Assembly (NCBI GenBank): GCA_004764695.1
Contig: SMSO01000014.1
Coordinates: 5,880,029 to 5,944,028 of the forward strand
Direction: 5' to 3'
DNA: 64,000 bases
Source: Schizochytrium sp. TIO01
Taxonomy: Eukaryota; Sar; Bigyra; Thraustochytrida; Thraustochytriidae
In this document: piece by piece, positions 34,141 to 47,916 of the stretch
Layout of the letters: each line of letters opens with the position of its first letter
How positions within the stretch are numbered: position 1 is the stretch's first letter
The notes under the pieces: generated by a model
Told to the model about the DNA's origin: nothing
Database searches by the model: none
What the model saw: the letters and a program-made list of their open reading frames with translations, nothing else
Translations under genes and position numbers: made by a program

Positions 34141-36185
34141 GCAGATCCATGACCTCTTTCGTTCATCCCAGTTGCGCCTAAGTAACGCCTATCAGGCAGA
34201 CCTCAGGTGCCAAGCAGATAAAACGTCTGCTTTCCTTCTCAAAGAAGCCAATACGTCGTTCATCACAAGAAAGAATGTGATTCGTAGTCAATACCTTCAA
34301 TTTATTGCGCATTGCTTCCGTTTGGACTCTCCTCACGGGGCACTAGCGGGGCCGGTAGGTATTCTTACCCTTAGGGACAGGGATATCCGTAATCCTAGCA
34401 ACGGAGGGCCTCGCTGTCCCCTCGGCTGTCTGTGGAATTTGCGATGCGATGCGAGCACCGCCGTTTGAAACCGGAAAGCGGCGACAGGCGCAGTCGGCGG
34501 CGCGGGTTTGCGATGGGAGGGAGCCGGAGAGCTCGTGGCTTGCGTTTAACTTGGGCTTGGAAGATAAACTGGTGTGTGTATGCAGATAGCTGTACCTAGC
34601 TAGAAAAGCAAGCAAGAATCTTGAAGATGGACGAGATGATCCACGGCTGTCCTCTGAAAGACCGACGAACAAACCGACAGACGGCAAGTCAGAAAAACAA
34701 ACACTCTCCCTTTTTTAGCTTTTCTGCGAAAGTGGCCCAGGGTTAGGAGAATCTATTAGGTATGTATAGCACTCAGGTGCAAAGAAAGGAGAGAGAAAAG
34801 GGCGATAAAGAGCGAGGCCCTCATGACAGAAAAGGTTTTCTTCGAGTTCTTTTCCTTTAACACAGCCAGAACTCAGCCGAGAGGGCCACGCACGAGCACC
34901 GGAAGAAGCATCAAGGAACGAGTGCAGCTCTCCTGTGGCCGCGTTATGCACTGTAGGTTTCTTGCAGTGTTGTTGCCTCCGGACACCTACTCGTACTCGA
35001 ATTCGCGCCACGAGCTCGTTAATTAGTGTCTGAAAATAATAAATATAACAACAACATTAACTCAGCGCTAAACTAGCGAGCTGTTTCCAGTAGCTGCCGT
35101 AGGCCCCCCTATACGAGTTTGTCTCCTTTGCTTCGCTGTAAACGCGGGACTTTAGAGTAGCGAGCGAATCAGAGAAAGCCTGTTTCTAGCGCGCGCTGTC
35201 TACTGACACCTGCACACTCGCAGAGTCCTCCCCTTTGCACTCGTGCGTATGCGCGGCTTGGAGAACTCCGAGGAGCACACCAGAAGTTTGCGAGGGACTC
35301 GTGTCCTCGCGCAGAAGAAAGAAAGCCCTCGCGCTTTATTTTTTAAACTTCATTTTTTAATTTTTTTTAATTTTATTATTGCTATTATTAAATAATAATA
35401 ATAAATAGATAAACAAATTACTTTTAATTTTAAAAAAAATAAAAAATATTCTGATTCTGGCGAAAGTAAGTTCTATGTCGTAGTAGTGCATAGCTAGGGC
35501 TAGGACTTTGATTCATTTTTGTGAATACACAACATCGTCATGAAAAGTAAATCTAAGGACTTGCAGAGTGTTTCTCTGTCACTTTCGAGACCCTCGCTTC
35601 GAGCTTATTTGCCAAAGACTCGGGTTAGATTGTTTACCAATCTCCTCTTCCAAGCCTTCCCCATAGATGTCTCAGGAAGAATGCTGCTCTCATTTCAAGC
35701 AATGAGCTCCTAATAAGTACGAGGTAGCCAGGCTTTTGTAGATTTGGGAGGGTGTCTGCTTCGGTGGCGGAAGCGGCCAATGAAGATGACGACAGGGGCG
35801 ACCCAAGGAAGCGAAAGGCTCGCAAAAGAGCAGATTAACTTTCAACCTCAAGTTCAATGCTATGCTTACTTCCAGCCTCAGCAGTGAGGACAGCATATCA
35901 TCCGCTCCCTTTTCTTCACAAAGTTCGCATCTATCTGCAGTAGCAGCATTTGCAGCATTAGCAGCAGCAGCGCTTCTTCTTCTTCTTCTTCAAGTTGGAC
36001 TCGAGGTTGGACTTCTTCGATGGTCCCGGCAAAAGTAAGGAAAGGACAATAAAGAGCGAGCGAGAGAATTAGTAGCGAGATCTCGAGACGCGAATCTTGC
36101 GCATGCATAACGGGAGTCCCGGCGCGTCTCGGCTCATGCCACGACCTGCCAAGGCTGGTGGCGCCCACGAAGGCTCCTGCATGAA

Positions 36186-36864
36186 TCAATGAATCATGAA
36201 TGAATCAGTGAATGAATGCCGCATGAACGCTGCCTGCATGCTTGGGGCGGTTCGATGGGTGAGATCAAAGGCTCTAGCTCCTCGCAGTTTTCCTTTAGAG
36301 CGCCGCCACCGCTGCGGCGGGAGAGGGTTCGCCATGGAGAACCCAAATTCCGAAAGATCAAAGGGCGACGAGAGGGAGCGAACGAGAAAACTGCGACGCT
36401 GCTTCAGCTCGTATCTGCGGTTGCTCAGCAAAGAACCGCACGTTTCCCATCTCAGACCAATCAGCCAGGTACTCCAGGGAAACCAAAGGCGCCCGAAGCA
36501 AGTCCCGCGGCCGCACGCAGTCCGGGAGGAGGCGCGTGATGCGGCCAGTGGAGAGTCCCGCCACCCGCATTCGCCCGCAATCCTCACCGCACACAGCCTG
36601 CGCAGGGCCTGGACACCACCGGGGACATCTCTCAGCTCCCGCCCTTTGCCAGCGCGCGCTTGCAATTCCTCGCTTTCTGCTTCCCGTCCAATCGTTCTTT
36701 CGTTCCTTTCCCGTTCTATATGCTCCAGATGCGCCGCACAGCACCCCATTTTACCCTCGAGTTCGCTGGCCTGTTTATTCTTCTTGCTTGTTGTCATTGA
36801 GCTTGATTGTTATGGTGCATGGTTGTCATTGAGCTTGATTGTCATTGAGCTTGATTGTCATTGA
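36186..36864. other. GC-rich patch with long overlapping ORFs on both strands
   Basis: A minus-strand frame of 203 codons (36186-36797, begins MTTSKKNKQASELEGK) and a plus-strand frame of 222 codons (36196-36864) cover the same DNA. The patch is GC-richer than the surrounding desert, which could mean a real gene or could merely explain the lack of stops. No domain is recognised in either frame, so I cannot choose a coding strand. Confidence 0.2.
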
Positions 36865-36935
36865 GTTTGATTGTCATTGAGTTTGATTGTCATTGAGTTT
36901 GATTGTCATCGAGTTTGATTGTTATTGAGCTTGCT
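36796..36935. repeat. 16-bp minisatellite (CATTGAGTTTGATTGT type)
   Basis: About eight units with single-base variants (GAGC/GAGT, CATT/CATC/TATT). The first two units are separated by a short irregular segment. Confidence 0.9.
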
Positions 36936-39900
36936 TTGTACGGGCAACACACATGCTTGCTATTGTGCTTGCTTGGACAAGCACCAAGAACCTGCCTACA
37001 GAAATCAAATCAATGCTGGGAGAAGATGATGGCTCGGGCTCGGGGTTGGTCCCCGTGAGCAGCTTGGAAACTTACGAACGGGCAAATCTGCGATGAGCCA
37101 AAACTGGCAGCTTGAGAGGCTCTTGAGGCTGGATTGAAGAACTTGAGAACTTGGGTCGATTATCAGAGATCTTGGCAGCAAAGTTTAACAAGGAAGCAAT
37201 TATTAGAAGCCTGATGGATCGATTTTATCAGCCGCCTTCCAATGGGACATTGGTGTGCGTCTCCTGAAGTTGCTGCAGTCTCTGCGTTAAAGATGTGCAA
37301 AGTCTAAACTGCAGAGTGCTTATGGTGGCGGCCGAGCGAACGAGCGGGTGAGATTGACCCGAGACTCGAAGTTCTTCTTGAGATGCTGTACCTGCTTACT
37401 CTATGAGTTTCCTTTCCACAACAGAGCTAAGAAGTATTTCCTACCTCTGACTAGTTATAGCTGTAGATGGATAATAGTTACATGCATATCAAGAAAAGCC
37501 TGAGGGTGTAAGAGGGAAAACAAGGAAGAGGCTGTTTGTACTCAACCGAACGAAGTAAATTGGGTAAGTAGGTAGGTACTGCTTACTATTTGTAAGAGAG
37601 TTTGCGATTCAGTTAGAACTAGGTACTTGAGATATCCGCCAATTGAGCATTCCGAATATCCGCTGTTGTTGCAATTGGCTAACTATTTTATGATTTTGTG
37701 GTTTGTAATCTTTCATTTTTAATTTTAATTGATTCAGTTTAAAATAAAAATGATTTTTTATTTTTGTTGGCTAAAACAAAAACCCTTTATTTTACTATTT
37801 AATGGGCAAACGAGAAATGCCATTTGCCTCAAGTCAGTACTTCATATAAAAATAAATAAATAGAATTATTAGCTTTAAAAAAAATGTTCTCCCAGAGAAA
37901 AAGACTCGCTGGTCAGAACACATATCGCAGTTTTCTTCTTCTCAAGAACATTTAAAAATAGCCCACTCATTTTCTCGAGCCCACTGTCAATGCGTTCTGC
38001 AAGTTAGCTCTCCTCACAGTAGCGCAATCTTCGCTTCTGTCGCCATCAACTCATCTCTCTGCTGAATATCAACAATGCTTATCTATCCAAATCCTGAAGA
38101 GTGGCGGCGACTCCGTCTTTGGCTCTCTCTCAGTCATTCTCTTCGAAGTGCACTTCGCTGGCTTCTCTCCTCTCTTTCATCGTAATGATGCGAGGAGAAC
38201 CCAAAAGATAGCATATGCTAAGTAGGTACATAGAACCTCCTGGGCACCACTATGTAACTCCTATCGTTTATGGTAGTTGGCTGTTTGGCTTCTGTTTTGT
38301 GGTTGTCTGGAAGTATTAGTTGGCTGGCTTGTTGGTTTTTCCGGTTCTTCCGCTTTCCATGTTCATCTAGGAACTATTATGATTAGGGGTCCTGTAGGCC
38401 ACTCAGGGAAGAGTTTACTGTGATGAGGAGAAAGCCGGAATTCCCGATAGACCCGATGATGCCACACCTTTGCTGCTATATTTCGTCATTCCCTTCTTCA
38501 TCTTTGTTTTTTATGGTTTCTGTTTAATTTTAAACATTTAAGTTTTAAAGAATATATACATACATCCTCTAATTAAAGTGCGTTTATGATCCTTTAGTGA
38601 ATATCGATTTGTGGCTACTACACCTCCCCTCAGAACGAATTTGAAAAGAAGAAAAAATATATATACACAAAACAATTATTTTTTTCTTAGTGTTTGATTT
38701 TTATAAAAAAAAATGAATCTTCATTGACACAGAGTTTCTTGTTTTTCGTTGATTTTAATTTCCTTTTTATTTATTCTTTAAATATAAATTAAATGTAACT
38801 TTTAGGGATGCTATTCTTCAAACGACTTTAGGCTACTTTAGAGTATACTAAGAAGTAAAAGATTAAAAAAATATCTTATCTTCAAAAACAAACAAAACAT
38901 GTTTGTTCCTTCAGCTCTTGGTACTAAGGAATGTCCTAACAGTGCGGAAAGGAAGAAAGCCACAACAAAAGTGACCGCTCGCTACCGAAGGTTTCACTGT
39001 GATCGGCTGTTACTCCTGCGCTGTCCTCAGCAGCATCCAACCATGTGCTAAACCAAAGCTGTACTGTGAAGCAGCAGCGCCAGCAGCTGTGAAGCTCCGC
39101 AGACGCTGCCTGCGAGCGTTTCTTGCAACTGACGACAGCCGCTGCCGTTTCGATGGAGTGTTCGCGTGCCGCCCGTCGCGGATTAATGGAGTAACGAAGA
39201 TCTTTCGCCTCTCACCACTTCGGTGACGAAGGCTCTGAAATCTTGCCAACTCCAGCTTCATCTGAAATCTTTAGCAGGGCTTCGCAAAGTAATCGATGAT
39301 CTTGTGACGTCCATGACGGTGAGCTTTGCTACGACACCATCAACGGCCCGCCCGTTCCGAGGAAATGGTTGATATAATTAATAAATAATGGCAGGTTGAT
39401 TAAGTTTGTTTATAGATTTCAATACCTTTTGGACATTGGATCGTCAACTCCACTGTGAATTGTCCAGCACAAGAGACTTCGTGGAAACTTCATTGGCCAT
39501 CTCTTCTAAGGCACGGGATTATAGAAATCCATCTTCGAAGTTCGGAAACGATTAGCAAACGAGCATACAAATCAGGCTTGCAACGTACTGTTGTGCTCTC
39601 CCTGGGCGGCTACTAGAGAACCTTGAGCACATTAATGATTATATACAATTTGAAGATCAAAACCCCTCCCGATGAGGAAGATTTCTTCGTGGTTCAATTG
39701 AGCAGAGCGTTATGTCGGCCCTTCATCAGACTCTCCTCGGCTGTTTCAAAGAGATGGAGGTGAGTCTTGACGCACGCCTTTTTGAGCTTCGTGCATGTGT
39801 ATGTATTCCTCTACCACGAAAACACGAAACGAAGTTCTATCAGGTTATGCGTGGCCCGCTCACCCGCCATCCGCTACTGCCACGCTTGCAATCGAGCAGC

Positions 39901-42900
39901 GTGTCTGTGCCCAAGCCAAGCAACCCAACAAAGGAAAGACTTCGACAGTTTCGTGAGCAAAGCCGTGAAGGCCGCCCGCATTCGTGGTCTCGAAGACGCT
40001 CGCTTGAGTTGCAAAACTGTTGTAAGAAACCGCAAAGACATTTATTATATAAGCTAGCAAAGTGAGGAAACGGGCGAACTCATCAAGCAAGTGGGATTAC
40101 CATCATCCTATCATGATCACATGATCTCAATCTCAACGTTCGTGGCATGGATATTATCGCTCATCTTGATTGAGGGGCAGGCACGTTTTTGGTGGTAGTT
40201 CTCAGAGTCTACAGCCATAACTGAAAGACCAGCCTCACAGTTGAAAGCACCAGAACATATAAACAATAACCACAGAACACAACCATCGATGCTACTGTGG
40301 GTAGGCGTCCTATTTTGTTGGGCCCTTCAAAGGAGCAGTACAGCAAGCAGACAGCAATGGACTGTGGGAGGTCTCATCATTTTAGGTGCGTCAATCAAAT
40401 ATGTGAATGAGTGCTCTCGATGGGTGCGCTTCTCTGCAATCGCCTCAACTTTCATCACTCACTGCGAAGCGTGGAGCGTTTCTTCGTTTCTTCGTTTCAA
40501 GTTCACTCAAGTTTCGTTTCATCTGACTTTTGAGTCCGCAATGAATGTATTTGCTGTGGACGCCATGGAGGTGTGCATAATGTTATTATCTATAAAGGTT
40601 TCTACCTAACCTAGCCACTAGCTACCAAGATGGAACTTGAGCATGAAGGTTTCATTTGCCAGTCTCTTTTCTTGGCAGTAAATGCTCCAAAACCGTCAGC
40701 CGTTGCTCTTCGCGACAGCCCTGCGTAGCGTCCGCAAGATTTTCGGGTTGAGTTGTTTCTCGTGCCAAGCAATAACGAGAGCCACCATTTCAGTTTCCCA
40801 TCTTTCACTTGTGCAGGCTTTTTCATTTCTTAATCTTGCCCGCCTTTTGGTACTCTTTCGCTCTCAAGTTAAAAATGAGTGATCCTCTTGCTAGTTAGTT
40901 CCTTATGAACGTGCGATGAATACCCTCCACAAACGTGCAAGAAGAAGGCGAACAAGACAACCCGAAGATGGTTCAAACTTCTTGTTTGCTAGCTGGCCAC
41001 AACTTAGTCAGCTTTCCATGTGTCTTTCGAGTACTCGCATGAAGTTTGAGCACACCCCAAACTAAACATCTGCTCCGGTGTGCGTGTGTACGCGAGTACT
41101 GTACGCGTGTGCGCACAAATGAGTATACAGCTTCATCAACCCTCGCGAAGATCCGCTCCCTCGCTCGCCGCTTTCGTACGGCAAGCAAACGTAGCTTGAG
41201 CGCTTGAGGTGAGTGGAGTGAATCTTGCGGAGTCACGCGCCTCTCTTCGACTGCTCAGAGCCGTGTCGCTCCTGCTTTCACCCGCCTCAGGCCGCCTTGA
41301 GTCGAGGTAATTGATTGATTGATCGATTGATTGAAGATCCTTACTTAGCAGCCACTACTTCTACTTTCATTCTTTGATTTAATCGCGAAGAATAATAAAA
41401 GAGTTCACAGAAAATGACAGATATTAATTAAGCTCAAGCTCAAGATGAAGACTACAGTACTCACATACGAAGCAGCGTTACTCTAGGGCGCTAAAGAGCG
41501 TCAGTTGGACGAAGGATGCTCCACCAATCATCGCAGTCTCTATCTTTGATCTCAAGAGAGAAAGTTTCGGCCGTTAGCAAAGAGCTTGCAAGGGAAGGAA
41601 AGAGGAGCTTTCTCCTCACACGCTACTTTTTAATCCTCCCTCGTCTGGGGATCTTTTTTCTTCTGGATGCCACAATAATTCCGAAAAGATTAAAGCAACG
41701 CTAGTTTTGATTCTTTTTTCTTTTTCTTTTTCTTTTTCTTTTTCCTGTTTCCAATGAATAGAATATTATTAATGTTGTTATTCTTTTATATAGTTTCATG
41801 CTAAAGTTTATTTGGTTCTATTAATTATCATTATTACTTTAAAACCTTCTCCTTCCCCCCTCCCCTCCTTAAAAAAAACTAAAACTAAAACTTGCTGCAT
41901 TTATTTTAAACAGCAAAATGCCCCAAAACCAATTAAAGTGAAGCCGAGCCTTTTTGGAGTTCCATTTTAAATAAAACATTTTGTTTTTCTAAAGTGATAT
42001 ATTTTTTTAAAGTAAGAAACAATTACTATAAAGAGTTTTACCTTCTTTCTTTCTTTCTTTCTATGTACTTTTCAAAAATCATAATTTAAAAAAAAAATCA
42101 AGATTGGCCTGAGGAACACACCTACCTACCGAGGTATTCTGAAGTTAGTGCTGCATTGATGATTTTATCTTTGCACAAGATGAGTCTGAGGGCCATGCCA
42201 AGGTTAGAGGGCCATGCCAAGGAAGACTTTCAATCCATTTCCTGACTCGCTTTTGGTGCCTCGCCGTTTGCATCGGTCCCTAGCACCTCTATTTCTACTT
42301 TTGGTTTTTAATACTTTCTCGCAGCAAAAGAGGCCTTGTTTTCTTATTCTTATTCTTGTTCCTGTTCTTGCTCTTTCCTCCAGAGGCTATTTGGCCAAAT
42401 TGGCAAAAGGAAGGGCGAGAGATAGCTGGAGTAACTAAATAATGCAGTATTGAAGATGTGAACAAATGAACTAGCAATCAATCGACACGTCGACTGTGAT
42501 GAGTCCAAGAGAAGTCCAATTTTATTTCATCACTATTATGTAAAATCAGCATTTCTTCATGGCAGACAGATGCAGCTTATCATCATTGGGGGAAACAATA
42601 AAGAGCGATGGAACGGCGGAAAGTACACCACGAAGAAGGAAGGAAGGAAAAGAGAGAGCTCGAGGAGAAATACCACAATCCTCGCAACGAGCGTTCGCTT
42701 ATGGGAGCTATTGCGAGGCCGTCGTGATAGCGGGCGCTTCTATGTGATGTCAATGCTCATCATGTCCAAATACCGGGCGCTGAAAACGACAGATGTCAGG
42801 AATGCCAAGGCAGTGAGTGTTTGGGCTGCTTGAGACTTCTTGGCCGCGTTGCTCTTCAAGAACCTGTCTGTCGTCATCGCTCTTTTTGGCTCTAGTTCAG

Positions 42901-44567
42901 CGCGTTTCTATCTCGCGCTGTCTCCTCGGTGAAACCAGCTCGCTCTTTGCAGCTTGATTCCCTTATGACTACTACGTCGCAGTTTTTGGGGAACTGGAAA
43001 ACTATTTTCTCCGTTAGGCGGTCGGAGTTGGGTAGTTTTCCCGCCGCAACTCCCTATTCTAAGGTTTATGCTATTTGTACATTACTCTAAAATCAACTCG
43101 AAGGTGTCGCACTTTTCAAGGCTGGGGGCTTTCACTGCGCGAGGAATCCCCTGCAAGCTGAACGGAGGCCAGAAAGAAAGTCCGAGGAATTGTTATTCTA
43201 TATCTATTTTTTTTAATTAAATAGGTTTTGATACAAATAAAAAGATTTTTTTTTTTAAATTACTATATGCATACTAAAAGTTTCGTCTCTGAATTTATTT
43301 AGCTCCCTCTGTTTATTTTACTTTATCTTCAAATGTTCATGAAAATAAATTTTAAACACTTAAAGTTATTAAAATATTGTTGATTTGTAATAGATTTTTT
43401 TAATACTGCTTCAAAAAAATGCGATGCAAAAATACATATGAGAATCCCATTCTCTCTTTTCTTTCAATTAGAAGAGGGGAACTTTCCTTTCTCCTTTTCT
43501 TTTCCAGTTTCTTTCCTTCCGTGAAAAGTTCTTTCTCCCTGTTCGTCATGAAAAGTTTTTACTCGCATTGACATAGAATGTAACCAAGAAGTCAAATGTT
43601 TCCCTCAAAGAAATAGCTTCAAAGCGCAGGAAGAGCCACAAAATAATGGACATGTGAACCGAAAAGCGAGGAAAGAAGGGAGAATTGGGCAAGAAGGAAA
43701 CAAGCAGGAAGTTGGAGCCTCCCTCCCATTAATTCCACTAATAATCGAATCGGTGTCTCTCGAGTTCATTTTATTCGTCATCATCTCTTTCAGGAAACCC
43801 ATTCTTCTTCGGGTGGACTCGTAGGAAGGAAGGAGGCCATAACTCCAGAATTAACGAGGACCAAACAAAGGCGGCACCAGAAAACTGCGAATCCTGAAAC
43901 TCGCAGAGCTTCAGAGAGCGCGAGCGATGGTAGTATGTTCCTAACTCATTGGTACCTGCTAGCCGTCCTCTTAGGTCTCCGCCTAGGCCTCGTAGAAGGT
44001 AGTCACCACTGAGGAGTTTCATGTTTTTTGTTTTATTTTTGAAATGAATTCATAATCGTAAAATAAATAGTTCAACTCTCAAGTTAGTCTGCAATGCAAA
44101 TAGAATCAATGTTCTTTAAAGTTTAGAGTTTTCTTTGAAAGCTCTGGGCTACCTATCGCTTTCTCATAGGACTCGATAGGCCTCGCAGGATCATGCGAAC
44201 TGACTGACTGAAAAATGAAACTCTGGATTAAACAGACGATGAAATGGATGGAGACGTGACAAGCACTCTGCTGCAGCAACAGAGTCCGCTTCTGATGCAT
44301 GGCGTGGCCCAAGGCACAGGCTGACAGACAGACAGACAGACATACCTACCGCAGCGGAGCAGCGCGTAAGAAGCTTGGATCCGCAGAGCCTCAAGGTTTC
44401 CATGACGGCATGTCGATGAAAGGCGAAGAAGATAGATCACTCGTTCCGTTCGCAGCCTCTGGAAAAGAGCGATGAGAGAACGGAAGAAAGAAAGGAACAA
44501 AAGGAAGAAAGGGAGAAAATGGCGACAGGATCCATTATGATTTGAATTCAAGTTCACACGACGATCC
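36936..44567. other. Gene-poor AT-rich region
   Basis: About 7.6 kb without a gene I can defend. GC-richer islands at about 39000-39270 and 39700-40070 have short overlapping frames, including one ending in VSKAVKAARIRGLEDARLSC, but no family is recognised. A TTTTTC run lies near 41710-41745 and GACA units near 44325-44342. Confidence 0.45.
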
Positions 44568-44576
44568 ATGGAGCAA

Positions 44577-44662
44577 GGAATTGACAATCAATCAACGACA
44601 ATCAATCAATGGCAATCAATCAATGACAGACAATCAATGACAAACAATCAATCAATCAATGA
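44577..44662. repeat. CAAT-based tetranucleotide repeat cluster
   Basis: Runs of two to four CAAT units separated by GACA or GGCAAT variants over about 85 bp. Confidence 0.85.
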
Positions 44663-44805
44663 TGACAATGGATCAATCAGACTTGCAGGAGGACCCGCAG
44701 CCAGGGCATGGCGAGAAGCCCGCGATCATCCTGGTATCGCAGGAGCTTACCGAGCCGAGTCCACTTTCAAATTGATTCCAGCACCTCCTTCGTCCAAGAA
44801 GATAT

Positions 44806-44893
44806 ACGAAGAACTTCAAGAAGAACTTCAAGAAGAACTTCAAGAAGAACTTCAAGAAGAACTTCAAGAAGAACCTCAAGAAGAACTTCAAGA
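44806..44893. repeat. 15-bp in-frame minisatellite (AAGAAGAACTTC type)
   Basis: About six tandem 15-bp units, one of them with a C variant. The period of 15 keeps all frames open: one plus-strand frame reads (EELQE)n and runs on into an Arg-rich segment, while the minus strand reads (LLEVL)n. A gene here is possible but no domain supports one. Confidence 0.85.
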
Positions 44894-45138
44894 CCGCCGC
44901 CCTCGTCGCTGCAGAGGGCGCTGGAGGAGGAGGACGATTGCGCGGTGGATTCGCCGGCCGTCATGCGTGCAGGCGTTCCCTTCGAAGTTCGTCGAGGGCT
45001 GAAAACGAGGATCATCAAGCCAACCAACTCCAAAGGAGGCCTGCTTGACGCGACCCTGACTGCCTCCCTCCCTCCTCGAGGCCTCCGCGACGGTGCCACG
45101 CGTGAGCGGGCGAAGCGAACGCCAGGCAGGCTCGAGTG

Positions 45139-45145
45139 AAGCTGC

Positions 45146-45178
<33 letters not shown>

Positions 45179-45180
45179 TT
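45139..45180. repeat. CTG trinucleotide run
   Basis: About 13 CTG units with a single CTT interruption, in a GC-rich patch. Confidence 0.9.
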
Positions 45181-47817
45181 GAGCGGCGCAGAGCGTTCAA
45201 GAAAGAAGTCCCGAGTTGGAGCCACGTTTGCATGCGAAAGGAGGAAATGACCGCGGCTGCGACGATGACAGCGACGACGAGGACCGCGACGAGGACCGCG
45301 AGACTATACACAAGAGCGGCGGGAACTAGCTCATCTTCAGGCAGCAGGCAGATATCAAATTATCAAATACACGCGTGGAAAAGAGCCCAAGAAGCTCGAG
45401 CTGCAGGGCGCTACGATTCCGTGAAGCGATGGAGGCAGACGAAGAAGAGAAGAGCATCTCGAAAGGGAGCTTATTTATTGGAGCTCTCTGATCGCAGCAG
45501 AAGAGACACAATTCAAGCCCAATCCATTCTTGCGAAGAGTCAATCGCACATTGCGATGCACCGCAGTGCGAATCGAAATGCGCTGCCAAATATCATGAAT
45601 ATCCATCCAACCATTCATGAATTCACTCGCTCATTCGTTCATTCATTTATCCGTTAATTCCTTTATTCGTCACAAAGCTGCGCAAAGCAAAGCTTCGAGA
45701 CGTCGAGATCGCACAGATCGAAGCGCGGCTTGGTCGGCACTCGATGTACTCGCTTCGCAGCCTTAAGGAGTATAGACCGCTCGCTCGAGTGAGTGAGTTG
45801 AGTCCTCGTAAGCAGTGACCTTCGTGGATCGTCGATGAGTCGGAGCGTCTTTCATGGCTTCTTTCATTCATTCCTGTGACATACTTCATTAGTTTAGTTG
45901 CTGTAGTTGCGTGAGTTTGTTAGTGAGTTTTAGTTAGCGAATCATGATTTCGCCGCAAAGCAAAGAAAGCCTGATCTTGGCTTCCTTCGACCTGCAGCAG
46001 CTTGCAGCTGGGACTTGGTCCGGATACCGCCGCGATGCTCCGGAGACAATCAAGATACAGGCAACGCGTGGGTTGGCTGGATTGGACGCCTATCTGCTAC
46101 AGCGAGACGAGCTCTGGAAACGGTGGTCTCTGCAATCGATCCATTCGCGTTCTCGTGAGCTTCCTGGTACTAACAGTGAAATAAAAGAAAATCGTCGCAG
46201 TTCTCTATTGTAGAGGAGTCGTAGGTACTTGGCTAGTTAGTTTTCCTCTTGCTTTTGCTTTTTCTTTCTTTATGTAAAGTATCCTTTTCTCTGGCAGTCA
46301 TAACTTATTTGTCGTTTTAAGTTTTTAATTCAATTTTTTTTATTTAGAAAAAGTTTGTTTTTAACAAAAATGAAAAACTAACTACCATGAAGTATATACT
46401 CATCACTGAAAAAGTAAAAAATGATTAATATATATATATTTTTTTTTTTCCTTAGATGAAAAACAAAAAATGAAGAACAAAAAAACAGAAAATCAAGGCC
46501 AATCTGAAACCATCCACACCGCTCGGCTTGAACAAGCTCATTCTCTAGCTCGCGGCGAAAGGGTTCGAGCCGTTTTTTTTGAAAAGTGCTCTTCAGTCCA
46601 AATGCGTTGACGACCTATTCTCAGAAGCAGCCACAAAGGAGCTGATCTTTTATCCTCAGGCAATTCGCACGCTATTATCTATCTACATAGCGCCAACCAG
46701 CAACCAGTAGCAGTTTACCTACTTCTCACGCGTAGCGGTACGTACGTACGTACAAGTCGCACACTGTTTTATGAGCTCTATGAGCTCAATCGCTCTTTCA
46801 TAAGTTGGCCAAGGTGAAACATTGACTCCCAAGTGTGCCTGCCTGCCTGCTGTTGTGAGCTCGTGCAATTTGGCCCGGGCTTCATTCTTACGAGCTCGCC
46901 TCGAATTGACTCCTTTACGCTCACTTCTCTCGCCCATTCGCCATTTCAGAAGCGAAGAAGTGGATCCATTCAACAGATCAACAGAGAGCGACAACGATAA
47001 CTTATCCATAGCTCCTTCGTTGTGCACACCGCGCTCTATCGATGGATGGGCCGGGACATTTATGCAGCTAATCTGCTAAGTAGTTTCACTGGCAGGCGGG
47101 GTCCCGAACTTGCCAACTCGCCCAGAACAAGTCCTTCAAGCGAGCGTGCCTTGGACTGTTGAGTCTATAAATGCGGCGAAGACGCCGCACGTTGGACGGA
47201 GCCTGGCGGCATCGAAGTTTGCAGAGTCCCGTCGAAGCTTGAGATTTATGGCTTCACCTGCTGGCGTGCGTCCAAGGTCAGGTAGTCGTCCCTCGCGGTA
47301 CGAAGAGTTTCGGAGCCAATCCCGCGTTGCCGAGGTTTTCAATGCACAGCTTGGATGACGCGAGTCAATCAAAAGTGCTGCTCTACCGACGAAGCCACTC
47401 TCGTTTCAGCACCTCGAAATAGCGTCGGAGCCACAGCTTTGATGCCGCAATACTTTGTTGCCGTCGCGGTGTTTTGGGCTCCTCTGCAAGCACATTGCAC
47501 GTTCATGATTGCACTCGGTACACACCCCTCTACTGCTTTCCGAGATTCCGATGCTTTTGCTTTGAGCTAATTAGGTACCTACATAAACAACAACATAGCT
47601 GAGCGAGCGAGCGAGTACTCATGAAGACTGATTGATATCTACTTCTTGTGCAAGCCTCAATGCCAGGCGGACGTCTTGGAGGCCTTGAAAGTATCATGGT
47701 GGACGTCTTCTACAGATTGTACTGCCACGGTGGCAGAGCAATCTTGCGGCATTTGGGCTAGATCTCCGCATGCTGCAGCCCTAAGCTAAGCAATGCTAAG
47801 CAATGCTATGCTCCATA
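45181..47817. other. Gene-poor region before the transposon
   Basis: About 2.6 kb. Short plus-strand frames at 45944-46213 and 47110-47358 are GC-richer than the flanks but unrecognised. TACG units occur near 46739-46752. Nothing else stands out. Confidence 0.45.
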
Positions 47818-47825
47818 TATGTGTG
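47818..47825. repeat. Left 8-bp target-site duplication (TATGTGTG)
   Basis: TATGTGTG lies immediately outside the left terminal inverted repeat and is identical to the 8 bp immediately outside the right one. Confidence 0.85.
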
Positions 47826-47845
47826 GGCTCGTCTGCCATGCTGAC
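47826..47845. repeat. Left terminal inverted repeat
   Basis: GGCTCGTCTGCCATGCTGAC; it matches the reverse complement of the right end at 19 of 20 positions. Confidence 0.9.
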
Positions 47846-47916
47846 AAAAGTCTCTCTTCCAAAAGAGCAAAAAACTCGCGCTTAGAACGCCTATGAATTA
47901 ATATGGGAGACTCATT

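Noticed and set aside
46561-46583. GGGTTCGAGCC followed by a T run, resembling a tRNA T-arm and pol III terminator
   Set aside because: The five-base T-stem does not pair and no acceptor, D or anticodon arm can be built upstream.
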